Notes under the pieces: model-generated | Databases searched by the model: none | What the model was told of the DNA's origin: nothing | Seen by the model: the letters and a program-made list of their open reading frames with translations, nothing else | From: Aristolochia californica | Lineage: Eukaryota; Streptophyta; Magnoliopsida; Piperales; Aristolochiaceae | DNA: 64,000 nucleotides | Direction of reading: 5' to 3' | Assembly: GCA_029961685.1 (NCBI GenBank) | Contig: JARWKL010000007.1 | Coordinates: forward strand, 8,517,406-8,581,405 | Translations under genes and position numbers: made by a program | Shown here: in pieces, positions 55,001 through 64,000 of the stretch | Layout of the letters: each line of letters begins with the position of its first letter | Position numbering within the stretch: the first letter of the stretch is position 1

Positions 55001-58000
55001 CAAGTCAGAATTCTTGTATCAATAGCATTGAATCAAGAATGATCTTTGTTTCAGCTACATATCAAGAATGTCTTCTTGTATGATGATCTAGAAGAAGAAG
55101 TGTATATGGAGCAACTTCATAGGTATGTTCCTAAGGGGGAGACGAAGAAAGTGTGTAGATCAAAGAAAACAATCTATGGACCCAAGCAGAGTTCTAAAGC
55201 GTGGTTTGATAAGTTCAGCTAAGTAGTAATGTCTTTTGGTTTTCTAGAAGTCATTGTGATTACTCATTATTCATTAAAAAAAGATTATCTGAAGTTGTTG
55301 TGTTACTTGTGTATGTAGATGACATTATTTTGTTAGGAAATGACAAGTAGGGAACTGAAGAAATGAAAGAACACCTGACTAAGTATCTTCAAACCAAAGA
55401 TTTGGGTTCGCTAAAATATTTCATTAAGATAGAAGTTGCTCGAAGTAAGGTAGGAATTGCTTTTAACCCAAAGGAAGTATGATATAGATATGCTACAGGA
55501 GTATGGTTTACTAGGAGTTAAACTTGTAGAGATGCTGCTGGAGGTTGGTAATGATCTTCATGATGAGAGCATTGATGAACTTAGAGATAAAACCATGTAT
55601 CATAGGTTGGTTGGAAAGTTGATTCATGCTCAAATGCACACGTTGATATATTTTTTTTGTAAATGTGGTGAGTAAGTTCACAAAGTGTCCACGTAAAGTG
55701 CATCTAGAAGGTGCTCAAAGAAGTTTGAAATATTTGTAAGGATTGCCTGAGAAAAGATTGCTCTTTGAGCTCCACAGTCATTTACAAATAGAAGTTTTTT
55801 TCATACACAAATTATGCAAGGTCTAAGCTGAATAGGAAGTCTACCACGTATTATGCATTTGTAGGCGGGAATTTAAAGTAAGAAGAACAAGAAGCAAAAT
55901 GCAATGCCCCGCTCAAGTGCAGAAGCAAAGTACATAGCAATGATCCACAAAGTAAGTGAGCCAATGTGGGTCGAATTTGTTTTTCAGGAGTTGAACCTAC
56001 ATGTAACAAAACCCATGACCGTGCACTGTGATAACGAGTGCTTATTTTCATTGCAAACATCCGGTGTTCCACAAGTGAACTAAACATATAGAGGTTGAAT
56101 GCTACTTCATTCAAGATGCAGGGATAAGTAAGGAAGTTGTTACTCCTTATGTTTGGTTAGGAGACCAACTTGGTGAAATCTTTGCCAACGCTTTGGGTAA
56201 GTGTGAGTTTGGATATTTCGTAACAACCAGGAGCTTCTAGACATATATGCTTCATCTTGGGGGAGAGTGTTAAATATCATGTAAGGGTATTTGGTCATTT
56301 TACATGTTATGTATTAGTCTATAAGAATATCAACAAGATTAGGTTTTTGTTAGAAGTCCATGGTCTAGATTACATGTTACACTGATCTGTAGTTTTTGAG
56401 TTGGAGAGGAAGTTATGTAAATAGACATCAAGTCCTAAAGGGATTAATAAAATGGAAAAGGGGGTTGATTATTGCCACCATCAAGTGCCTTTCTCAATGC
56501 ATTCTTCTCTTCTCTCATTCTTTTTCTTCTTTCTTCCTCCTTTCTTCACCTATTTTGCATCTTTTTACAAAGCATTTATAAGGCTAGTAAAAGTTAGCAT
56601 AATCTGACATGATCAGGGTCGTCAGAAAGCTTATTGTTATTAGAGACTTAAAAAGCTTGAACTAGGTTGGTATCCTTCCATCATGCCATGCAAGCCTCTT
56701 CCAAAACGATTGCTGGTCATCGTTAGTCTGCTGAGTAAATAATATAATACAACCTAGTCCTGATCAACACTAAGTTTTAGGGAATCATCCAAAACTAGGG
56801 CCACTATGATTTAAATAACAGCAGCAGCCATCATCCTGTGAATTATGGCATAGCAGATAAACAACAGTGAAATGTTATATAATAAAAAAATAATGTCTAC
56901 AATTATGGGGATCACAGATATCAAAAAAATTGAAAAGGATATACACAAAATGTAGGAAAATACAAAATTAGGGATGGACATATCAGAGAACACTTAGCAG
57001 TAGCATAGATGGAGTAGATGATCGAACTGTTTGAGATGATTAGGAGATATGTTAAACGGGTAATAGAGGAAGACAAAGCATGACATGAAAGGAAGAGATG
57101 ATGAAAGACTCCTTTATCAAAAAAAGAGATAATGGAAGACTCAGAAAAAGAATTTGGCAATGGATTATAAAATTGGCTTGGATGTGAAAGCAGCAAAGTG
57201 AGTATCAGGAAAGGCAAAAATTAAGCAGCAGAGTGAGTGAGTATCAGGAAAGTTTTTAAGTTACCAAAAACAATTAAATGGTCATGGAAGATGGAAGAAG
57301 AATCAAGAAAACACCACATTCTGCTGAATTGAGCAAGACAATGAGTATATAAGGAGTCCCTGGTCATCGAAGTAAGAAGAAGAATAAAGAAAACATTACA
57401 TTCTGCAGATTTGAGCAAGACAATGAGTATACAAGGAGTCTCTGCTCTAGCTACCAGGTTCAATTGTTCTGTAACAGATTTCTATTCCAATCTAGTTACA
57501 AAACTTGTTTCAGGATCCTCATCGGATTAATCTAGAGACCTACCTTGGCTCCTTTTGATTAAAACTAGGAGTCCTGTTTAGTTTCCTGTCAAGTTAGACA
57601 TCCCTATACTTCGCTTGAGTTTCCTATAAGGAGTCTAAAACTTTGTAATTAGTAGACTCTACAATGAGGCAAGGAGTTGTCTTATTACGGACAGATTAAA
57701 GATTTAATACAAGTGAAATTCAGTTCATCTGCTACCAATCATCATTTACCTTATGCCATAAGTCGTTCTTAGCTTTTCTTCTGTTGCATTAGCTACTATT
57801 ACTGATCGAATAGATTCGAAAAATTAGGAATATGGTTATGCCAATGTGCAAGCAGGGGCACTCTCACACAAACATCCAGTTTCATTACAAAGCTGGTTTT
57901 ATGTGATTCATGTAGCTGACTGCTTTTATTTGAGTAAGGGAGCTTAGGCTCTGCTACTAAAGATGATGACAGAGATGCAAGAGCAGAATCCAGTGATGTC

Positions 58001-60915
58001 TTTAACAACCATAGAGCATGTACAACTATAGTGTCCACAATAGAGACCATATATAGAGAGGTAGCTTTCAAACCTCAGGGAAAGATTTTTTTAATAATAA
58101 GAATTTTAGTAACACGGGTACAAGACTAGTCAAGAGACTGCACGACGAGATCTTGGCAAGTAGTTCCCTCTTTAGCAAGGATACAAACTAACCTATTTTT
58201 GGATCTTCCGACATGGGACCAGATAGCAGAAATACATTATGCAACAATCAATACCTCCATCGAAGATTGAGGTCAAATCAGCAATCAATATTCATGAAGT
58301 GTTTACCTAAATTTCTGTCATAGAAACTGCCTCAGGAGGGGGGGAAAGTTCATTAACTTTTCATCAAATGAAAGAGTTGAATTAAAAAAAAAAAAAAAAA
58401 AGTGAGTAGCCAACACAAGTAGATGATGCATTAATATTCTGCTTCACTGCTTGGTATTGTAGCTCAATGACCACCTCAATACTTGAAAAGAAAAAGGGGG
58501 TGTTGGTAAACCTAGAAAAAATGCACCATGCACTTCTCACTTCATACATCTAACTAATCAGTGTTAGTATTCGAAATTTAACTAATCGATATAGTAGGTG
58601 CAACTCTGATGAAATTTGGTAGATGCCTCCCAAGTCTCCCAAGAAAGAAACACCCTAAGACACTAATAGATATTGGTTAAAGTTGTGTCCAGGTCCATCC
58701 CAAAATTGTTTGCCAAAGTCAGGAGGCCTATTCCCAATACTCACATGTGGGCTTTCTTTGTGGGTTTGATACATGGACAATTTTAAATTGAAGGCCCCTT
58801 TAGAATTAACTACTTTGATACTATGTCAAGGTTCGGGTCTATCTGAAGATGGTTAGCCATAGTTAGAAGCCAATTTCAAAGTAATAAGGACATGACCTTT
58901 CAAATACTGGATATATGTGTCTCTAAACTAACAAATCTAGCTGGTTCTTTTACTTTTTCAAACCTAAAAGCCTCATTCCACAACAAAATTAATTATAAAT
59001 TAACTGTAACATGGGTACTCTGTTCATATTGCCTGTGAAGTATCCCACAACCCAAATCACCTTAAAATGTGTTTTTTTCTCAAATGAGCCCAGAGATGAG
59101 CATATAGGAAGAAGCAATTTTACAAATAAAATAAAAAAGACAGACTGTTTTTAAATGATAACAAAAAGAAGAAGAAAAACTACCATGCAGCTTTATATGT
59201 TTCAATATCATAATATCCCTCATTAATACCATAGCCATATCAAATAAGACCATTTCTGAATCAAAAAATTCTCAACTGTTCTTTAATATTACTTGTCCGT
59301 CGAGATACCACAAAAACATCATAAAATTTACTATTTTTCCTTATCTAAATCAATGAGTCAGGATAACAAATATCTCTCATTGTCTTAAGATTCTTGTTCC
59401 ACATAAATCAGTACAATAAGTTCAAATGAATAAAAATTATCAGCACAAGTGTATCCACATCCATCCCCAATAATGTGAATAGTTGGAAGGTGTATTCCTT
59501 TTTCTTTTTTTCTTTTTTTTTTAATAGTGAGAATGTTGGTAGCAAACATAACAGAACAACAAGGAAGGCATCAGACCCAGAGATAATATAAATAACGAAG
59601 GTAACAAGGTTTTTTCTTGATTAAAATCATTATTCCCAAAATAACTCTTTTTAATGATGATGAAATTTTATTAAACAAGAGGAGAATCATAATAAAGCCA
59701 TACACAACAAAATTATCTCCAGAATGACAGAGAAGCGTAAAACAAGAAATTTCAAAAAGATATATAAATAAAAAAACAAAGTTGTCGTACCGGCTGAGTT
59801 GCTCCGATAGCATGCTGCAGTGCTTGACCAGTGGCCTTGTTCACCAAAGCAAATGAAGGGAAACCTTCTTGATCTTTCACTTTGGTGCTGTATGTCTCGT
59901 CCTTGATCCAATGCTGTTGACAATCATAAATATAACAACAATTAAGAAATGGGCGAGATGCATGTAAATGATACCCTTCATTAGCGAGTAGTTTTGTTTA
60001 GCTCCTCCTATTTCTCTTGGTTTGACGCTCAGAATAAATCAGTCCTGATTCTTCTAAAGCTCTATCATTACTCCAGTTGAAAAAAAGGAAGAAAATAATC
60101 ATTCAGAAAAAAAAAAGGAAGAAAAGAAAGCTCAGTCGACAAGAAGCACGAAATCATCCTCGTTACTCAGTACTCGGTGCTTTCATCGCCAAATTATGAT
60201 GATCCGTACCTGTATCACTTACATCTCTAGTTTACTATCAACGACATTGACAGAAGAAGAAAAAGAGAGGGGAAAATAATGTCTTACTCCAGTACCCTTT
60301 ACTGAACAGCAAACACCACTGTTTTAGGGGGCAGAGACATGAAGAGAGAGCATAGAAGCATGGATGGAGCTATATATGGGAGCATACCTGGAATTCGTCA
60401 TGAGGATTACGACGAGCCAGGACAACAGACCCATCTCGTATGGTCAACGAATAATCCGTCTCCGCCTCGCAGAACACCCTGACATTTTCACCTCTGGGGA
60501 GAACCACGCGATGATCAGGCCATGGATGGTTATGACTAGGGAACGGGCCATGGGTCTCATGAGCTACATGCTGAACGTTGGAAGAAAAGGGAGGCGGGGG
60601 CATGTAAAGACCTGAATGTTCATAATGGATATGACGGGATGGAGGAGGAGGGGGCGAGAAAGATCTTGTTCCTGGTGGAGGATAATATTGATCGTGCCTG
60701 TGAGGAACACGCACTTCATGATGGATATGGCGTGCATTCGAATCGTCATGAAGGGCATTGCGGGTATCATGGTGAACGCGGTATACATTCGAACCAGGCC
60801 GATGAGGATCGTGGGTCTCGTGGTGGATATGAAAGGGAGGAGGCGGAGGGAATACAGGCGGCTCTTCTTCCCTGCGGTGGTGGTGTTCAAAGGGACGGCC
60901 GAATGGAAATTCCAT
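52073..60915 (-). CDS. Euonymus-related (EUL) lectin, EULS-type, 3 exons, 296 aa
   Basis: Minus-strand exons 60915-60388, 59913-59791 and 52312-52073 join to 891 nt, all phase 0. Residues 1-135 are His/Pro-rich (FGRPFEHHHRREEEPPVFPP and repeated HIHHE/HHD...PHR segments). The EUL domain follows (VRVFCEAETDYSLTIRDGSV, HWIKDETYSTKVKDQEGFPS, LKPYCPDEFDESILWTKSKD, FRAIRMVNNILLNLDAF, HGGVHDGTVAVLWEWKKGDN then QRWKLVPY), a ricin-B-like beta-trefoil that binds glycans. Single-domain EULS lectins are nucleocytoplasmic and stress/ABA-responsive in Arabidopsis and rice. The frame is open throughout. Intron 2 is about 7.5 kb and contains Copia-4 and X3 but its splice sites look normal, so expression is plausible. 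ATG at 60915 is the first in frame. Confidence 0.92.
52403..52717 (+). repeat. Copia-4 5' LTR (315 bp)
   Basis: Shares ATTAGGTTTTTGTTAGAA and AGTTATGTAAATAGACATCA with the 3' LTR, plus a CT/TTTC-rich end. Confidence 0.88.
53180..54860 (-). mobile_element. X3, hAT-like element (1681 bp), inverted copy inside Copia-4
   Basis: The left end is (TC)TAGGGGTGACATCGAGCC and the right end GATGCCACCCCTA, so relative to X1/X2 it is inverted. Flanks CCAGTTAG (53172-53179) and CCAGTTAC (54861-54868) match at 7 of 8. Two extra bases (TC) sit between the left flank and the canonical TAGGGG. The interior is the reverse of the X2 body, with RGTTCGAGCTC-type subterminal repeats and the shared AT-rich block. 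Confidence 0.85.
56268..56569 (+). repeat. Copia-4 3' LTR (302 bp)
   Basis: Begins TGTTAAATATCATGTAAG after purine tract TTGGGGGAGAG and ends TTTTTACA. Confidence 0.88.
56570..59790 (-). other. Rest of EUL lectin intron 2
   Basis: 3.2 kb of AT-rich intron. The short direct duplication at about 57231-57250/57300-57440 (AATGAGTATAxAAGGAGTC twice) is the only repeat noticed. No coding feature or complete mobile element was recognised. Confidence 0.55.
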
Positions 60916-61385
60916 TGTCCCCTGTTCCAAGAGCTTCAAAACGCTGGTGGATGCGACGAGATTTAACAGTCGGCAGAACCTTGGGGAAATCGACACGGTG
61001 GAGTGGCAGTGTTTGAGAAATTCAGAAAGCCTACGGCTTAAGAATTGTTATAGTCAAATAACCATTAAAATTAATTGCCATTGCAGGAGGAAGCTTCTGC
61101 GGAGATATTTCAAAGCTTAATGCCTAAGAATTGAAGTGAAAGCAACGGGGGCAAGACGCTCTGTCTGTCGTTCAAACCAACCAAATAAACCATGTTTAGA
61201 GAAGTCTACACCGTTCAACGAGAAGATTTTGCTTTGGTTGGTGAAACCGTCCAATTCTTCATGGTGGAATACGCATATATGTACAGAAACAAAATAAATC
61301 ACTGTATCTAACTAAGATATATCACAATATCATAAATTATTTATATTATAGCAAAAAATTATACAATTTATTTATATTCAGTTAT

Positions 61386-61424
<39 letters not shown>

Positions 61425-63585
61425 CTTGGAATATGTTAAGGTAAAGCCTCTAAATTCATATCATGTTCAACCTTCCAATATTACATTGAATGGAAAAAAC
61501 TGAAACAAGGATCAAGAATTGATACATAGATAATTGAATAACGTGAAAAAGGAATTAATGAAATTTAGGAATAAATTTAAGAAAATCAATTTCTTATTTT
61601 TATTTTTTTGGGGAAATAGTTGTTGAACAACTTGGGCTACACATCTCAAACAAAAGAGAGAAGACAATTACGAATAAACCCTGTCGAGAACTGTATGTAT
61701 CTAACTTTGAGCACAATATAAAGAATAATAGTCGAGTTAGAGGTGCAAGGGGCATATTATTAATGGTAGTAGAAACATTGTTTATGTTTTTATTTTCTAT
61801 TAATAATATCTTTATTACCTGTACATTGATGTATTCATGCGACATTCTTGTGTATTAACTAGTATAATTGCAAGAGTACAGGAAGCTATATTATAAGACC
61901 CTTCAACTAGCACGGTTTAATACATTAGCGATTTCCTCAATCGGAACAAAAAAAAAAATAAATACCATTTCAATACATGATTAGGTAGTGCTTCAAGAGT
62001 GTAAAGGAATTAATGAACTAGTTGTTTAGGTTTGGTCAAATTGGTGCATGAAATCGAGTATTTAAATCTTAAACCCTAAACCCTAAACCATTTGAAGAGT
62101 AAGAAAAGACTAATTGGGGTGGATTAGACTGGTGTCACCCCATGGGACTAAAAAATCCATTCTCATTATAGAAATCCTTAATCACCAAACTTTAAATGTT
62201 TTGTTAGTGGGTTTATATATATATATATATTTCTTTTGATTATTAAAATGCTAGTCTAAATTTTTTTTAAAATCTCAAAAAAATTTAGTTGAAAATAAAT
62301 AGAGAATATACAATACGAGTCAACCTCTAACTTGGATAAAAATAGTTATTCTATCCCAGCCGTTGATGATCACCATGCTTGAACGATCCAATGGTCGAAT
62401 CAGCACTTTCACGGTTCTAATTATCTGATATCAGAAGACGGGGTAAAAGACAATGTGATACCTCGGCTCTTATAAGGGGGGGCTTGCAAGGTTTCTCTCC
62501 CAAGTCTTATTACTACACCCCTTGACCTCTTGGGAGAAAGGGTGCCTTGTCACCTCGTTTTCCATTGCCGGCACAGCTTCTGTTCTAGGGTTTCTTACTC
62601 GCGGTACGCACGTTTAGCGCTTTTTATCCATTTTTCTGCGATTTAATGCGAGCACACAGATAAACAAACGTACTGCACCTTTTACCGCTTCCTTTATTCT
62701 TGCTCACCAGAGATAGTCGTTCTTTCGCACTCTGTATCTGTTTATACCGGAATTCTGTTTCGGGTCTTGTTTTTTAATGCTGTAATGCAGAAAGATGTTG
62801 AAAATTTAGAAACTGTGGGTGGGTTACTATCAGTTGCATTGATCTATGTAAGTGTTTTTTTAGTTTTTTGGCATGGAAATTTCTTCGGCTTTCTCACTTT
62901 TAGAGGGTTCTTCGTCGTGCTTATGCTGGATAGAAAGTTGATGATTTTGGGTTGTAGACATATTCGAGCTCATTGCTCGTGCGAGCTTAGCTTGCACTTG
63001 TTACGTACCTGATTGACCGGCTTAAAAAAAAAAATTTTTTGCTTCATTGTTGCCAGTGGCATCATTTGTACCCGAAAGGTTTTTAAGGTATGGATGGTTC
63101 AATGGGATACCCTGATTTTATTTTCACTGATGTTTGAGAGTATATGTTCCGCTGCTTTGGCAGTTGATATGACACGAACCGGAAAGGATTACAGAGCTAT
63201 TTTGCTATGGTTAAAACCTGCTCAAATCAAGCTTTCGGGTTAAAATTTATAAATATAAAGAAGATAATGTTTAAAGTTATCTCAGATAAAGATTTAAAAT
63301 TTCTCTCATCGGTTGGCTACTTTAGCTCGCCATTAGCCCATGTACCGACTATATTTTCAATTAAAAAAGTCATCATTTACATGAAATAGCAACTGGAGAT
63401 CACCTTTGGATTACCTATTGGGAAAGCGCTGTACTATTCCTGCTAATACAAGTACCAATGTTTTCACCATGTTCATATCATACACATTCTCTCTTTATAT
63501 CCACTTCTCCCTTTCTCCCAACCAGGTTACGATGAGCAAGAAGCTTATTCCTGTGTATGAACTTTTGGTTTTCAGGGAAAAGCAA
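60916..63585 (+). other. Divergent upstream region, EUL lectin and CCAR1-like genes
   Basis: 2.7 kb between start codons facing away. It contains the (AT)n run at 61389-61423, a TATATATA run near 62213, a telomere-like AAACCCTAAACCCTAAAC at 62071-62088, and TTATAAGG at 62470, a candidate TATA box for the right-hand gene. A possible 5' UTR exon ends near 62603 (CGCG|GTACGC), and an acceptor TTTTCAG is at 63569-63575 just before the right-hand ATG. No other gene was recognised. Confidence 0.5.
61389..61423. repeat. (AT)n microsatellite
   Basis: About 35 bp of uninterrupted AT dinucleotides. Confidence 0.95.
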
Positions 63586-64000
63586 ATGTACTCTTCAAGG
63601 GGGAATAGCGCATATGGCCAACAGTCTTATGGAGCGCAACAACCATATGGACAAGCTGTAAGCTATTATTTAGTAAAAACAAAATCCACAATATACTTCT
63701 CACTATATTATAACATCCAACACTTTGTAACTGTAATATGTACTAGCTTGTTTTTGTCATCTTGGCAATAGTGATATGTGACGATGACTCGTTACTGTCT
63801 GTTTTAGTCTGCAACTGGCTACTCTGGAGGTTCTGCTGGTGGTGTTGATGGAAGTTCCCAGCATTCTCGACATGCATCGATGTTGGTTTCTTCACAAGAT
63901 GTGGATATGGGTGGATATAGAAGCCATGCCCCACTTGAGACTCATTACGGAGGACAGTATTCCTCTGTTTATGGAGGATCTGCTTTGAGTGGTAGTCAAC
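63586..64000 (+). CDS. CCAR1/DBC1-like protein (SHORT ROOT IN SALT MEDIUM 1-like), 5' end only
   Basis: Exon 63586-63657 encodes MYSSRGNSAYGQQSYGAQQP then YGQA, with donor GTAAGC. The next exon starts at 63808 after TTTTAG and runs past the window edge, encoding SATGYSGGSAGGVDGSSQHS, MLVSSQDVDMGGYRSHAP and HYGGQYSSVYGGSALSGSQ. This Gly/Gln/Tyr/Ser-rich start with the GGQYSSVYG motif is the N-terminus I recall for plant homologues of CCAR1/DBC1, nuclear regulators that in Arabidopsis (RSA1) act in salt tolerance. The diagnostic DBC1 and EF-hand-like domains lie outside the window, so the call rests on the N-terminus alone. The start follows a splice acceptor by 10 bases, implying an intron in the 5' UTR. 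Confidence 0.75.

Larger units (their letters stand above)
52403..56569 (+). mobile_element. Copia-4, decayed Ty1/copia element in EUL intron 2, split by X3
   Basis: LTRs at 52403-52717 and 56268-56569 (TGTTAAATATC ... TTTTCACA / TTTTTACA), flanks TAGCA and AAGCA (4 of 5). The primer site is decayed (TGGTATAAATGC). The gag remnant reads KTVKEIWMSLEALYAQESNL (about 52940-53000). X3 occupies 53180-54860. RT pieces after it include RSKKTIYGPKQSSKAWFDKF and YVDDIILLGND (about 55312). RNase H pieces run to about 56110. It lies opposite to the lectin gene. Excluding X3 it is about 2.5 kb, so most of gag-pol is deleted. Confidence 0.9.

Noticed and set aside
56811..57217. Minus-strand hydrophobic frames in EUL intron 2
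   Set aside because: Composition bias of AT-rich intron DNA gives Leu/Ile/Ser/Phe-rich frames; no start context, motif or splice evidence.

Overview
The window is nuclear DNA of a seed plant, most probably an angiosperm. The evidence is short GT-AG introns, chloroplast-targeted and Casparian-strip proteins, a miR164-type site in a NAC gene, and many Ty1/copia retrotransposons. I cannot name the species. I see no tRNA, rRNA, CRISPR array or bacterial-type operon.

Host genes whose exons could be joined in frame: a WDR55-like WD40 protein (15 exons, +, 10879-14390); a CASP protein (3 exons, +, 16368-17133); a PsbQ-like NDH lumen subunit (2 exons, -, 17572-18297); a DUF962/Mpo1-like membrane protein (4 exons, +, 18649-20998) with an in-frame stop in exon 2; a CYP704B-type P450 (6 exons, -, 35605-37650); a NAC100-like transcription factor with a miR164-like site (3 exons, +, 47498-48877); a EUL-type lectin (3 exons, -, 52073-60915) whose 7.5 kb second intron holds nested transposons; and the 5' end of a CCAR1/DBC1-like (SHORT ROOT IN SALT MEDIUM 1) gene (+, 63586 to the window edge). 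These genes share no pathway; they are ordinary neighbours. The PsbQ-like and Mpo1-like genes are divergent over 351 bp.

Broken host sequence: an ADP/ATP carrier pseudogene beside an unidentified region with a 99 bp tandem repeat (0.4-1.9 kb), a Rab geranylgeranyltransferase alpha-subunit fragment (3.1-3.8 kb), and a PPR pseudogene (22.6-23.7 kb).

Mobile DNA makes up nearly half of the window. There are four degenerate Ty1/copia elements: Copia-1 at 5.4-10.3 kb, Copia-2 at 23.7-30.5 kb, Copia-3 at 38.1-43.4 kb and Copia-4 at 52.4-56.6 kb. Three copies of a non-autonomous hAT-like element (here 'X') have TAGGGGTGGC-type ends and 8 bp target duplications. Two very small LTR retrotransposons of one TRIM/SMART-like family (204 and 251 bp) have LTRs below 90 bp, a tRNA-Met-type primer site and perfect 5 bp target duplications. 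Between 31.9 and 35.1 kb a unit made of Copia-2 leader, primer site, LTR and host flank is present three times. At 32-34 kb the nesting is three deep: TRIM-2 inside X2 inside a Copia-2-derived unit.

The most noteworthy items are the miniature TRIM pair (with empty sites visible in sister X copies), the new hAT-like family, the repeated LTR/host-junction units, and the stop codon in the otherwise intact Mpo1-like gene. All coordinates were read by eye; protein family calls rest on remembered family motifs, not on searches.
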